This document shows positions 9,074 to 17,648 of a DNA stretch of 38,147 nucleotides, piece by piece; within the stretch, counting starts at the first letter, position 1; the number at the start of each line of letters is the position of its first letter. Under the pieces are notes generated by a model. That model was not told where the DNA came from and ran no database searches. It was given only the letters and a program-made list of their open reading frames with translations. Source of the stretch: Pirellula sp. (GTDB lineage: Bacteria; Planctomycetota; Planctomycetia; Pirellulales; Pirellulaceae); assembly GCA_021300155.1 (NCBI GenBank), contig JAJTID010000054.1:1-38147 (forward strand), in the 5' to 3' direction. The translations under genes were made by a program, and so were the position numbers.

Positions 9074-11113
9074 CTACCTGCCTTTTTCATTTTCCGTATT
9101 GTCCTCTGCTTTGACGAGCTGCTCGATGAGCGTCCAGTAGCTGAGTTCATTCTCGACGGGCCAGGCCAAGAGATTTCTTTCCTTCGGTGGCAAGTCTAGC
9201 GAGACAAGCTTTCGAACATCATTCAGAATGGGTAAACAGTCTCCGTAATAAGAATGACCTAGCAAGGCCGTATCAATCCCGGAGGCATCGACGGTATCGA
9301 GTTCCTTGGTCACCAAAACTCCTTTGCTTGAATCACCTGCTCGTGGGCCATCGTTGAATGTGTTAGATGCGATCAAGGCCATGTCATTCTTCGAGCAATA
9401 CATGGTCGTTCGATTCGCTGCCAAAGTCATTCTTGGTGCCAACTGCAATCGAAAGACTTCGCGGTCGATATCGGGGGCCGCCAAAATAATCTGGTCAAAA
9501 ATCTTTCCGCGTTCCCCAAGTTCTGCAATTGCACGACAGGTCGCGTCGGCTCCCATGCTGTGTGCGATTACATGGATCCGATCTGCATTGACCCGTTGCG
9601 AAACATCCAGCAAGAATTGCTTGATCACGTAACGGCTAAATTCAATCTCATTTCGATCGGAAAAGTAATGCCGCAGACTTGCTCGCGAAGGCCAACTAAA
9701 GAAGATGGGAATTCCTGAGAATTCGAGATCGTAGTGGATTTGAGCGGTACGCTTGGCTGCGTTCTCGAACGTGACATTGAATCCATGAATGAAGACGAAG
9801 CAGGAACGTTGTTCCTTGGGAAGCTCCGCAACTTTCGCTTGAACTGCCTGGAAGAAGGCCTTCTCCTCCATCTCCTCGGTTTTCTTGAGAACCACGTGAA
9901 GGTTTTCATCTTCTGGCCCAAGGACCGGGGTTTCGATGACACCGCTTTGGTGCTTGGGTGGAATTGAAACATCGCAAGTTCCATAGTGCACTTGCTCTGT
10001 CGAATCGCGTCTTGGTCCGAAACGAGGACCTATGCCGATCCGCCATCGGTCCAACAGCTCGGAACGGAAAACACTCAAAGTCCATAGAATCCCAATCAAA
10101 AACAGAGAGGTCAGCAAAACACTAACGCAACCATACGATTTGTCCTCTCGAGGACGCCACCAGACCATGAGTAGAGATACCAGCAGTGATAGCGACAGAG
10201 CCGGATAAAACAGAATCCTGCTCCAAGGAGGTTGCTCAGGTTGAATGAGCTCCCGATTGGTACCAAAATAAACTCTTACCGTATTCGGCTTGTCGGCGTC
10301 CACTTGGCGTGCGCTGAGCGGGGTCTCGGTGGCTGTAGGTCCCTTGGCCATGGGCACTACGTTTGGGATCGGATTTGGGGTTGGTTTCGTTGCAGGCACG
10401 CGTTCCAAAGTAGCAGGTGTGCTTGACTCCCCTGGTTTGACTTCATGAGCAGCCTTTCCACCAATGATTTTGGATAGAACTTTGGCAGCTTCATGCTGGA
10501 TGAGCGGCGTCGGACTTCGTAATGCTTTGATCAACGATGGTAAAGCCGATGGGCCTAGTTCTTGGAGACGGTCAGAGATACTTAGTACTATCTCCGGATC
10601 ATTCGAAGCAAGACCTTCGATTAAGGCATCCCAATATGCTTCCGGCAAGTCTTCTTTTTTATAGTCGACATGCTCCAATGCGATCACTGCAACCTGGCGC
10701 AGTTCCGGATCTTCACTTTGTACAAACTCGAGCAAAAGCTCGCTTACCACGCTTTCCAGCATCCCCAAAGCATCCAACTCTCGAGCGGCCTGTCTTTGAA
10801 CTTCAAGGGCTTCGTCCTTCAAAGCCAAGGCAAGAAACTCACGTTTCTCTGCTTGGCTGGCGGCAGTAACTCGCTTGAAATGCCGATCGATAACCGTTCC
10901 TTTACGACGTGGACTTGCTAAGCCTTGCCGTATGTCATCAAGTGTAACGGAATCCCTCGCAACCAATGGGTCCTCGGCCAAGTATTCCCGAGCCCAGGCT
11001 TGGTCCTTTGGCGTTGCTTCTGGAGGCTGCGTTGTAGGATCTTGAGCAACAGTTCGGTCGCTTTGACACACAAGACACAACGTGAACGCGAGCATACAAC
11101 TTGAAAACCGCAT
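9074..11113 (-). CDS. HEAT-repeat protein with DUF900-type alpha/beta-hydrolase domain
   Basis: The 679-residue protein starts with a signal peptide (hydrophobic stretch, then DRTVAQ). Residues about 90-220 form four or so HEAT-like helical repeats. A Pro/Thr-rich linker leads to VRVYFGTNRELI, the typical entry to DUF900 proteins. Two membrane spans follow at about 300-320 and 330-350. The hydrolase domain shows CFVFIHGFNVTFE, then the nucleophile context VIAHSMGADATCRAI, the acid block LAAPDIDREVF and a late LLGHSYYGD histidine. The family is inferred to be serine esterases; no substrate is assigned. The gene lies 44 nt behind the caspase-like gene in the same direction, so the two are probably one operon. 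HEAT repeats suggest a protein-binding role linking the hydrolase to a partner. Confidence 0.85.
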   Translation of the reverse strand: MRFSSCMLAFTLCLVCQSDRTVAQDPTTQPPEATPKDQAWAREYLAEDPLVARDSVTLDDIRQGLASPRRKGTVIDRHFKRVTAASQAEKREFLALALKDEALEVQRQAARELDALGMLESVVSELLLEFVQSEDPELRQVAVIALEHVDYKKEDLPEAYWDALIEGLASNDPEIVLSISDRLQELGPSALPSLIKALRSPTPLIQHEAAKVLSKIIGGKAAHEVKPGESSTPATLERVPATKPTPNPIPNVVPMAKGPTATETPLSARQVDADKPNTVRVYFGTNRELIQPEQPPWSRILFYPALSLSLLVSLLMVWWRPREDKSYGCVSVLLTSLFLIGILWTLSVFRSELLDRWRIGIGPRFGPRRDSTEQVHYGTCDVSIPPKHQSGVIETPVLGPEDENLHVVLKKTEEMEEKAFFQAVQAKVAELPKEQRSCFVFIHGFNVTFENAAKRTAQIHYDLEFSGIPIFFSWPSRASLRHYFSDRNEIEFSRYVIKQFLLDVSQRVNADRIHVIAHSMGADATCRAIAELGERGKIFDQIILAAPDIDREVFRLQLAPRMTLAANRTTMYCSKNDMALIASNTFNDGPRAGDSSKGVLVTKELDTVDASGIDTALLGHSYYGDCLPILNDVRKLVSLDLPPKERNLLAWPVENELSYWTLIEQLVKAEDNTENEKGR

Positions 11114-11128
11114 GGCTATTCGTCTTTT

Positions 11129-11160
11129 ATCTTGAAAGGGGCTAATCTTGAAAGGGGCTA
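11129..11160. repeat. Two-copy 16-bp tandem duplication across a stop codon
   Basis: ATCTTGAAAGGGGCTA occurs twice head to tail (11129-11144 and 11145-11160), followed by AT. The second copy contains the stop codon of the caspase-like gene; the first lies in the spacer before the HEAT/DUF900 gene. It looks like a recent slippage duplication. A small change in the spacing between the two coupled genes is the only effect I can suggest. Confidence 0.8.
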
Positions 11161-12294
11161 ATATCGCATTCGAATCAATACATCAAATTCGCCCTTGATT
11201 GCTTCCCTGATCCGCAGTCTAGCGATCTGCGGCGACTGAGCAATTGCCTTGACGACCTGCTCCGTAGTTTCGACAGGTTTCCCGTTGATCGAGATAATGA
11301 CCTGCTGCGGCGACAAGGAAGCAAAAACCTCCTTATCGACTAGAAAGACCTGAGACGCAGGCGAGTTGGCTTCTACCTTTGTGATTACAGCACCTTTTCC
11401 CGGAAAATCTCGTATGAGAAAACCGGTCCTTGGTCCCTTATTTTCAGGCATACCAGGATACTGAATCGGAAAAACATTTTGCTGTGTTTGGACTTGATCT
11501 CCTTTGCTTGCCTGAATGCCTTTTGGATAGTAGTCGTGAAATGAAGCATGGACGTGCAAGCTCACTCCCCGCACCAACTCATCCCAGATTCGTCGTTGGC
11601 TTTGATTCTTTTCGACCCAGGCAGTTAGTCCTATCGTAAAGATGGATCCTCGCTTGCTCCCAATATCGTCGCCTGAAGGGGCGAAGAAAGCACCTTCACC
11701 TGGCGCGCTACTATTAACATCTACGATGCCTTTGGGTTCCAAAAATAAAGAGCGAAAAAGGGGCGTTGGTGAACTGGGGCGATCTACCTGAAAAAAAGGG
11801 GCGAAAAACATCTGTCCGTCGCTCCGAAGATTGCAGCAATCGGTTATCAAAACCGCCAATCTCGGCCCCTTGCGGAGCATCGCATCGAGAACCTTTTTTC
11901 TGTGCAATTTCCCATTCGCCATCGCAAGATAGTGCCCCTGGTCGTCCGAGGCACCGTGACCTGAATAATAGAAAACGACAGTATCTACCGGACGAGGATT
12001 CAACTCGTAAATAAGCTTGAGGACTCTCGTAGGATCACTTTGATCGTCCTCAGTCAACTGCATGTTCAAGAGATTGAGTTGACGTTCAGGCATATTGGAC
12101 TCCAACATACCTCCGATGGTTAGTGTGTCCAGGACAATATTCGGCGCAAGCTTTCCCCATCCTGCTGCAGGCGAGAGATCGCCTAAGACAATTGCATGAA
12201 TCGTCTGCGCAGATAACGGGCCTCCAGCCATTGAAAAAATAAAAGCAAAAAAGCAAAAAAACGCCGTACTCGGAGACACGCCTTTGATTGCCAT
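11158..12294 (-). CDS. Exported caspase-like (C14 family) protein with C-terminal PDZ domain
   Basis: The ATG at 12294 is chosen because it opens a signal peptide (FFCFFAFIF..GGPLSAQ). The mature protein has a caspase-type fold. Strand-end motif VVFYYSGHGASD places the catalytic His at about residue 113, and VLITDCCNLRSD places the Cys at about 154, as in metacaspases (DCCHSG-like, but without HSG). Residues about 275-375 form a PDZ-like domain with the phrases AVITKVEANSPAS and QQVIISINGKPVETTEQV. Members cut proteins after basic or other residues; the bacterial ones act in signalling or cell death. Here both the protease and its operon partner carry signal peptides, so action would be outside the cytoplasm. 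A same-strand HEAT/DUF900 hydrolase gene follows after 44 nt. Confidence 0.85.
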   Translation of the reverse strand: MAIKGVSPSTAFFCFFAFIFSMAGGPLSAQTIHAIVLGDLSPAAGWGKLAPNIVLDTLTIGGMLESNMPERQLNLLNMQLTEDDQSDPTRVLKLIYELNPRPVDTVVFYYSGHGASDDQGHYLAMANGKLHRKKVLDAMLRKGPRLAVLITDCCNLRSDGQMFFAPFFQVDRPSSPTPLFRSLFLEPKGIVDVNSSAPGEGAFFAPSGDDIGSKRGSIFTIGLTAWVEKNQSQRRIWDELVRGVSLHVHASFHDYYPKGIQASKGDQVQTQQNVFPIQYPGMPENKGPRTGFLIRDFPGKGAVITKVEANSPASQVFLVDKEVFASLSPQQVIISINGKPVETTEQVVKAIAQSPQIARLRIREAIKGEFDVLIRMRY

Positions 12295-12370
12295 AAAGAC
12301 CGACCTTTCGAACCCGTATCGATTGTAAAAAACACCGCTGACGCATCGCGCTAACTGCAAACCTTATGCC

Positions 12371-12853
12371 ATGATGAGCCTCAACCAAGACAATAGAGCT
12401 TCTGGTCAACCCTCAAACGCAGGTTGGGAAGAACGAGTCAGACTGTCGCAATTTGCTGGCCAAACCGTGCGAATGGTCGCGCTGGGAGTATGCCCCCCTT
12501 CGATTTCGAGCCGGCACAGGGTATGTGTTGCGTGGATCTTCCATCATCAGTGGACCGACGACCAGGGTGAGGGCAACGTAGCCTTGCTCGCTCGAAGTGA
12601 TTGTTCTTTGATTGCCGGACTTCTTCAGCAAATTGAAAAGGAGAATTCTCTCGCTGGCGTACTTCCCGCCGTTCGCTTTCAACCGGCTTTGGATGGAGTG
12701 GTCTACGAATTTGAAATCGGTCATACCTTTGCACCGGCCAAGCCTTTGCCGAAGCCGCATTTGGACGCCCGGAGCAACGGTTTTCGTGACGACTCTCCAA
12801 TTAGGCTAAAACTGCTCAGTCCGGCACCGAACCTCAGTACACGTCTCAGTTAG
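12371..12853 (+). CDS. Hypothetical protein, divergent from the caspase-like gene
   Basis: The 160-residue frame is not recognised. It has no signal peptide, membrane segment or known motif; a short region of alternating hydrophobic residues (VCVAWIFHHQW, then YEFEIGHTF) suggests a small beta-rich cytoplasmic fold. Codon use looks ordinary and no competing gene is convincing on either strand, although two shorter minus-strand frames overlap it. It starts 76 nt from the caspase-like gene in the opposite direction, so the two would share a promoter region. No clear ribosome-binding site is visible, which keeps the confidence low. Confidence 0.45.
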   Translation: MMSLNQDNRASGQPSNAGWEERVRLSQFAGQTVRMVALGVCPPSISSRHRVCVAWIFHHQWTDDQGEGNVALLARSDCSLIAGLLQQIEKENSLAGVLPAVRFQPALDGVVYEFEIGHTFAPAKPLPKPHLDARSNGFRDDSPIRLKLLSPAPNLSTRLS

Positions 12854-13022
12854 GAGGCTGCTCTGGGGCTGAAAAGATCGTTAGTCCGTCTGAGGGGAGA
12901 TTGGATCGGTTTTCAAGGATACAACTACTCGGCCATTATAATAAACGAATCGGGTGTTAGGTCAGTCGCGATTGTTCCTCAATTTTCCAAGAGGTTCAGC
13001 ATCATGTTTGGGCAGTGCTACT

Positions 13023-14459
13023 TTAGAACAGATCAACAAGTTCGACATGCCAAGGAAACAAAGGTTGCGAATACTCATTTCTTTTCATCCCCGAGGCGGT
13101 GATCATGGTAGGAAACAAAGTATGCCGCGTACCGGTTTTGCTTCTATAAACTTTCTCCTTCTGAAGCAATTCTTTCGAGTACCCTTTGGTGATTACATAC
13201 GACTCCTGCGAAAACTTCATTTCGCACAAGTGTGAGCAGAAATCGGCCCGCTGTAGCACAAGATCGATCTGAGCTCCCTGTTCATCCTCTCCTTGAGGTT
13301 GGTATCTCCACGCAAAGGCTTGGGTCTCGACCGCTTCGATCCCAAGCTTTCGTTTGATGGGAACAATGTGCTTCAAACACAACGACTCGAAGGCGTAGCC
13401 ACACCATGGAAGAAATCTTCGGCTGGATGCGAGCGAGGCCCACGTTCGGCTGGAAGGATTTTTGGCCATCCAGGTCCAATAGAAATAGGTGAATTCGTCG
13501 GCGATTCGATAGATGCGGTCGCGCTCCTTTCGATCGAATGGCAACTGCTCAGAAATAAATCCGGACGCAACCAACTCGCTTAACGCTTGCGTGACGCCCC
13601 CGCCACTTTCCAGCTTCGCCTTTTGAAGCAGGTCATTTCGAACCATACCAGATCGACTATGGGCGAGCGCCTTCATGATCGCCTCATGAACAGTATGGTT
13701 CGTGAACAAGGCCGCGTACAACTGTTCATATTCGCCAATCAGAGGAGAGGATTCCCGGAGGCATACTTGTTCAAGTACTTGCGGCGCGGATCGCCCCGGT
13801 TCGACCAGATTGAGATAATGAGGCACGCCTCCCAGTGCCATGTAGAGCATCGCGATTTGCATCGGGTCCAATTTGACCTGCATGCGTTTGAGGTAAGCTT
13901 GGGTGTCTCTCAGTTGGAACGGATACAACTGGATTCGCCGGGTGACTCGATTGTGAAGTCCTCCACGGGCTTGGATGACTTGACGAATCATCCAGGCAGC
14001 AGACGAGCCACATAAAACGACAACCAAATCTTGGCGTCGCGAGGCAAAATCATTCCAGAAGTTTTCAAAGGCAGCAACAAAACCCGATCGCGGAGTAGCA
14101 AACCACGGGAACTCGTCTAGGAACAGAACTCGTTTTTGCTTCCGGCGCAGTTGTTTCTCTAAAATCGAACGCAGCAGCTCGAAGGCCTCCAACCACGAGC
14201 CAGGAAGTACCGCCATCGGCGTGTCCGGAAACCAGCGGCGAATTTGAGTGTTCCAGTTAGCAAGCTGTCGCGAAAGCAGCTCGTTGTGCAACCCGCTCAC
14301 TTCGAAACAGAGGCAATCGCGAAAGTGCTCTCGAATCAGAAAGGTTTTTCCAACTCGCCGTCGTCCGTAGACCGCGATCAATTCGGCATGGGGCGAGGCG
14401 AGTGCCTGGTCTAACACTGCTCGTTCGTCGGCTCGGCCAATAATCTCCGGTGCATTCAC
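13023..14459 (-). CDS. AAA-family ATPase with C-terminal DUF234 nuclease-like domain
   Basis: The 478-residue protein starts with FIGR-like IIGRADERAVLDQAL, then a Walker A motif YGRRRVGKTFLI (about 31-42) and Walker B VLFLDEFPW, followed by a sensor-like LCGSSAAWM. The middle part is a winged-helix region. The C-terminal part matches DUF234, ending HLCEMKFSQESYVITKGYSKEL..KE, whose Glu-x-Lys pair resembles PD-(D/E)XK nucleases. Such ATPases are widespread in archaea and bacteria and often lie in variable genome regions. Their biological role is not settled; DNA handling or a toxin/defence-like role is suspected. Its start lies 13 nt from a cluster of CGCCATAA inverted repeats that may be its operator or a site it acts on. 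Confidence 0.88.
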   Translation of the reverse strand: MNAPEIIGRADERAVLDQALASPHAELIAVYGRRRVGKTFLIREHFRDCLCFEVSGLHNELLSRQLANWNTQIRRWFPDTPMAVLPGSWLEAFELLRSILEKQLRRKQKRVLFLDEFPWFATPRSGFVAAFENFWNDFASRRQDLVVVLCGSSAAWMIRQVIQARGGLHNRVTRRIQLYPFQLRDTQAYLKRMQVKLDPMQIAMLYMALGGVPHYLNLVEPGRSAPQVLEQVCLRESSPLIGEYEQLYAALFTNHTVHEAIMKALAHSRSGMVRNDLLQKAKLESGGGVTQALSELVASGFISEQLPFDRKERDRIYRIADEFTYFYWTWMAKNPSSRTWASLASSRRFLPWCGYAFESLCLKHIVPIKRKLGIEAVETQAFAWRYQPQGEDEQGAQIDLVLQRADFCSHLCEMKFSQESYVITKGYSKELLQKEKVYRSKTGTRHTLFPTMITASGMKRNEYSQPLFPWHVELVDLF

Positions 14460-14472
14460 GATTTTTATACTT

Positions 14473-14570
14473 CGCCATAACTAGGATTGGTAGTCCACTT
14501 ATGGCGAATTATAGACTACATAACCCGCCATAACTAGGCTGCAAACGATGGTTGTGGCGAATTATGGCGA
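14473..14570. repeat. Cluster of CGCCATAA / TTATGGCG inverted and direct repeats
   Basis: Four clear copies are seen: CGCCATAACTAGG at 14473-14485 and again at 14526-14538, TTATGGCGAATTAT at 14499-14512, and TTATGGCGA at 14562-14570. A near copy, TTGTGGCGAATTAT, is at 14552-14565. The pattern is two units of forward repeat, 13-18 nt spacer and reverse repeat, about 53 bp apart, immediately upstream of the DUF234 ATPase gene. This could be an operator, a recognition site for the ATPase, or the end of a mobile unit. Confidence 0.8.
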
Positions 14571-15100
14571 CACCTCGACGTACCGCCTTACTGAAAACGG
14601 GGAAAGTGAATTGGTGCGTGACGCCGAATGCGTCGGATGGAAACAGGGACCCATCTATCGATGTTTTTTCTAGTTTGCTTTTTTGGGGTACAAAGCTCTG
14701 GATTGGTATGACTGACCAAGTTCTTGCGGAGATCTACTATGACGACCCTCAAAGCGCTAAATTAGTTGCGCGGTGCATGAGGACTGGAAAGGTACTATGG
14801 GAGTACATGCATCCACGGGCCCAGCTTGAACCATGGCTCGGGGATACGCACTTCTTTGAGGTAGAACAGATGGCAGTGGCATCAGTTGCAATGAAGAAGT
14901 CGCATTGGGTTCCATCGCAACTTCTGATTTTCAACACCGAAACCAAATCAATAGACTTTGTATTGAGTTGCTGGAATATTCTTGCCCCAGGGTCGCGAGG
15001 AGTTGTCTTGCGGATTGAATCAAATCCGCGATCGTATTGGCCGTTATACTTGTCTCTCCATTCATCGGGAACGGCCTGTGGGTCGTTCGGAGCCTGGTAG
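14564..15100 (+). CDS. Doubtful hypothetical ORF, 3' part antisense to a sulfatase fragment
   Basis: The frame opens with MATPRRTALLKTGK inside the last repeat copy and is free of stops for 179 codons. The first 140 residues have ordinary composition and no recognised motif (IFNTETKSIDFVL near the end is vaguely propeller-like). The last 35 residues run through sequence that on the other strand encodes a sulfatase fragment, so the C-terminus cannot be original. If it was ever a gene, it is now truncated and fused to foreign sequence. It sits between the ATPase and recombinase remnants in a region of rearrangement. Confidence 0.25.
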   Translation: MATPRRTALLKTGKVNWCVTPNASDGNRDPSIDVFSSLLFWGTKLWIGMTDQVLAEIYYDDPQSAKLVARCMRTGKVLWEYMHPRAQLEPWLGDTHFFEVEQMAVASVAMKKSHWVPSQLLIFNTETKSIDFVLSCWNILAPGSRGVVLRIESNPRSYWPLYLSLHSSGTACGSFGAW

Positions 15101-15222
15101 GCGAAGAACGGCTTGTCATTCGCAGGATTCTCGTCGATGCACTTGATGATGAAGTCGGTCAAATCCTTCGACGAGTAATAGTCGCGCAGCAGTTCGTTCA
15201 TTCGCACTTGAAGAACCTGCAT
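15000..15222 (-). pseudogene. Arylsulfatase gene fragment
   Basis: The frame contains YYSSKDLTDFIIKCIDEN, DKPFFAYQAPNDP and then DKYNGQYDRGFDSIRK. These match in order the central sulfatase block in which a Lys-Pro-Phe-Phe strand precedes a substrate-facing loop and the Y.G.YD.GWD.LR helix. About 65 residues survive, and neither the Cys/Ser-x-Pro-x-Arg active-site motif nor the C-terminal domain is nearby. Planctomycetes carry many sulfatases, so a stray piece is unsurprising. It abuts a recombinase fragment at about 15225-15250, which marks a rearrangement junction. Confidence 0.65.
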
Positions 15223-15239
15223 CGTGATGATTGCAGGCC

Positions 15240-15585
15240 CGATGCACCAGTACTGGAAGGCCGTTCATCAAGGCCCAACGTGTTGTTCGAGGAACTGTGC
15301 AAGCTTGCGAACATCTCACCGAAACGCGACGTCGAAACTGGAGCGGAGCAGGCTTGGCCTCTGAAGGATCTTCGCAAGACTTGTGCAACCTATTACGATC
15401 TGCATGTTCCCGAATCTGCGATCGAAATACTCGGCCACTCTGTCCAGGGAATCACCTATCGGCATTACGCCGGCCGCGATCCGTTTGCCTACCGAGCCAT
15501 TACCACCCTACCACAGCCATCCGCATTCTTGTCTTTGATCAAGGGACACGACGGCGAATGCCCGTGTTGCCGAAGAAGGTTTTGA
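15240..15585 (+). pseudogene. C-terminal fragment of a tyrosine recombinase/integrase
   Basis: About 110 residues remain, ending in a zinc-knuckle-like ECPCCRRRF. The catalytic C-terminal blocks are visible in order: LKDLRKTCATYY (box II Arg, with Lys where His is usual), then ILGHSVQGI and the nucleophile context YRHYAGRDP. The N-terminal DNA-binding domain and box I Arg are absent, so the enzyme cannot be functional. The fragment directly follows a sulfatase fragment on the other strand and is 275 nt from an orphan antitoxin gene, as expected of the scar of a lost mobile element. Confidence 0.75.
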
Positions 15586-15859
15586 CACATCGACCGGCTT
15601 GGGTGACTAGAGTCGACCATCAGCGAAGGATCGTCTCGGCGAGGGACGTGTCGAAAACGTGACGCCCGGGAGGGTAACGAACGAATCTGCCGATCCCCCG
15701 GATTAGATCGCGCAAAGGTCGCACTCGAGAGATTCTACCAATCCGACCCGGTTAGCCCATACTAGAAGGCGTTCCCAAAGGGCCTGTTCGGAAAAACTAT
15801 CTTGGATGGCGCGGGCTGTTGGTGTAGAAGTTTGCTTTTGCAAATTGGAGAAACAAGAG
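15586..15859. other. Non-coding stretch after the recombinase fragment
   Basis: I see no coding frame with recognisable content, no RNA gene and no strong terminator between the recombinase fragment and the antitoxin gene. The ribosome-binding site of the antitoxin (GGAG at 15847-15850) lies at its right end. It is probably residual sequence from the rearranged region. Confidence 0.5.
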
Positions 15860-16198
15860 ATGTCAACAATTCCCGTTGAATTACCAGATCATTTGCAGTC
15901 GTACGTTGACGAAAGTGCAGTGCAAGCCGGGTTTGCAAATGCAAGCGAGTATATCGTGGCACTAGTCGCCGCTGCGAGCGAGAAGCAGGGGGAGATTGAG
16001 CAGGCGTTGATAGCGGGAATCAAAAGCGGTTCAGCAGAACCATGGACGGACGAAGAATGGCAGGCGATCAGGAGTCGTGTAGTCTCGAAGGCGCTGAGTA
16101 GAGAAAATCTAGAGCGACGGATTCGGTCTTCGATCTCCCCGATGAATGGGAATGACTGCACGCTCCTTGGGCGACAGAACCAGGGCAATTTGCCTTAA
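15860..16198 (+). CDS. ParD/CC2985-type antitoxin, apparently orphan
   Basis: The ATG at 15860 is chosen because GGAG stands 10 nt upstream and the protein then begins MSTIPVELPDHLQSYV, the ribbon-helix-helix start of ParD-like antidotes. Helix residues AGFANASEYIVALV follow. The usual middle segment, GIKSGSAEPWTDEEWQAIRS, is intact. Members bind DNA as dimers and use their C-terminal tail to neutralise a RelE/ParE-type toxin. The last 30 residues diverge from the family after RSRVVSKALSR. No toxin frame follows: 16199-16436 holds nothing toxin-like on either strand. The gene is therefore an orphan, or its tail and partner were cut off by rearrangement. Confidence 0.72.
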   Translation: MSTIPVELPDHLQSYVDESAVQAGFANASEYIVALVAAASEKQGEIEQALIAGIKSGSAEPWTDEEWQAIRSRVVSKALSRENLERRIRSSISPMNGNDCTLLGRQNQGNLP

Positions 16199-16436
16199 CG
16201 GCAGCTCGTTTAGGGTAAACAATCTCAGCATCTTGGCTTCGAATGTAACCCACACCGTTTTGGCAAACAGGGTTGAGTTTTGGAGATGACCATAAGTGAT
16301 TAAAGTGCGAAAATTGGCGGCTTGTACAAGCAACTGGTTCAAATCGGACGCAGCCCAATACCTCACTCACGCCGGTGTCGAGATCGAAAGTGGGATGCAA
16401 ATGGTTGATCAACGCCTGAAATGAAACGAAAAAATT

Positions 16437-17648
16437 ATGGCATTCCCATGGCTACCATGGCGTCGCAAACCTGCAATGGACGGGCGGCAGCTTGAAAATG
16501 ACTTTGCAAAAATTCGCGAATCGGCGTTGGTTCCTTGTATATGGTTGTTCGGCAAGACAGGCAGCGGAAAGACTTCGGTCATTCATTATTTGACGGGCGC
16601 TGAGGAGGCGATTGTCGGGGAGGGCTTTCGACCTGAGACGAAAACCTCGCGTCGATTTGATTTTCCTGACTCGATCGATCCACTTCTTAGGTTCTTGGAT
16701 ACGCGAGGCTTAGCAGAAGCCACTTATGATCCGACGGACGATATCCAGCAGTTCTCGCAGTCCACGCAAATGATAATCGTTACGGTTCGTGTTACCGATC
16801 ATGCTTTGTCAAACTTGATTCCTCCACTGCGAACAATGCGTAGGGCGTCGCCACAGACTCCTATTCTGCTGGTTCTAACTTGCTTACACGAAGCAACAGG
16901 AATATCTGATTTGTCGGATGGGCCCGACCCGTTTCTAAAAGACATTGAGCGAGCTGCCGTAGCAAATGCGAGCACCGAGGAAACAGGCGATGTAAAGGCG
17001 GGCTGTATACCGAAAGCACTGGATCAGCTAATCACTGAAAAATCCTCGCAATTCGTTGGCCTGTACGATGCGATCATTCCGATTGATTTGACACCTGTGG
17101 AAGATGGCTTCGCGAACCCCGATTTTGGTGGCGATCGATTGAAGAAAGCCATTCTGTCGCAACTGCCCCATGCGTATCGTCAAGCGTTGCTGGCGCTGAA
17201 TCAGCCGGAAGACCGTCGACTATCGAAGCTTCAACGCAACTCGCGATGGCAGGTGTTGACATCGAGTGCCCTAGCGGCGACGGCCGGGGTGGTCCCACTG
17301 CCATGGGTCGATATTCCCGCGGTTCTCGCTATTCAAGCTCACATGGCAACGCGAATCGCAGCCATTTACGATCAAGAAATCACTCCCGCGCAGTGGGCGT
17401 TGCTAAGCAGTGCAGCGGGAACACGGATCGCGATTCGACTTGCCGTGCGAGAAGCACTTAAGTTCATACCGATCGTTGGGATGGCCGTGGGAGCGGCTGG
17501 AGCCTTTGCGTTTACCTATGCTTTGGGCATGTCCTGGGATTGGTATTTTGCGAACTTGCAAAAAGGTCACGCCCCAAGTGCGGACGATCTGAAGGAAGTA
17601 TTCTCAAATCAACTTCAGCGCGGTCACGCTTTATGGAGAGCATCATGA
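16437..17648 (+). CDS. Membrane-associated P-loop GTPase, YcjF/DUF697-like C-terminus
   Basis: The 403-residue protein has a G1 motif LFGKTGSGKTSVI (about 39-51), a Thr-rich switch I region (ETKTSRRFDF) and G3 FLDTRGL. The usual G4 N/TKxD is degenerate (LVLTCLHEA), so guanine specificity is uncertain. From about residue 265 the protein is hydrophobic and helical, with AATAGVVPLPWVDIPAVLAI and FIPIVGMAVGAAGAF, resembling the membrane-inserting DUF697 region of YcjF-like proteins. Such proteins are thought to shape or sense membranes; the substrate is unknown. The stop overlaps the next GTPase start (ATGA at 17645-17648), so the two are probably made together and may form a heteromer. Confidence 0.82.
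   Translation: MAFPWLPWRRKPAMDGRQLENDFAKIRESALVPCIWLFGKTGSGKTSVIHYLTGAEEAIVGEGFRPETKTSRRFDFPDSIDPLLRFLDTRGLAEATYDPTDDIQQFSQSTQMIIVTVRVTDHALSNLIPPLRTMRRASPQTPILLVLTCLHEATGISDLSDGPDPFLKDIERAAVANASTEETGDVKAGCIPKALDQLITEKSSQFVGLYDAIIPIDLTPVEDGFANPDFGGDRLKKAILSQLPHAYRQALLALNQPEDRRLSKLQRNSRWQVLTSSALAATAGVVPLPWVDIPAVLAIQAHMATRIAAIYDQEITPAQWALLSSAAGTRIAIRLAVREALKFIPIVGMAVGAAGAFAFTYALGMSWDWYFANLQKGHAPSADDLKEVFSNQLQRGHALWRAS

Noticed and set aside
12413-12800. Two minus-strand frames of 115-120 codons opposite the 12371-12853 gene
   Set aside because: Composition is Arg/Ser-rich as in antisense frames; the plus-strand frame is more protein-like.
16109-16366. Minus-strand 85-codon frame behind the antitoxin, looked at as a possible toxin or transposase remnant
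   Set aside because: No toxin or transposase motif could be named and a second frame overlaps it; it may be a remnant but I cannot support a call.
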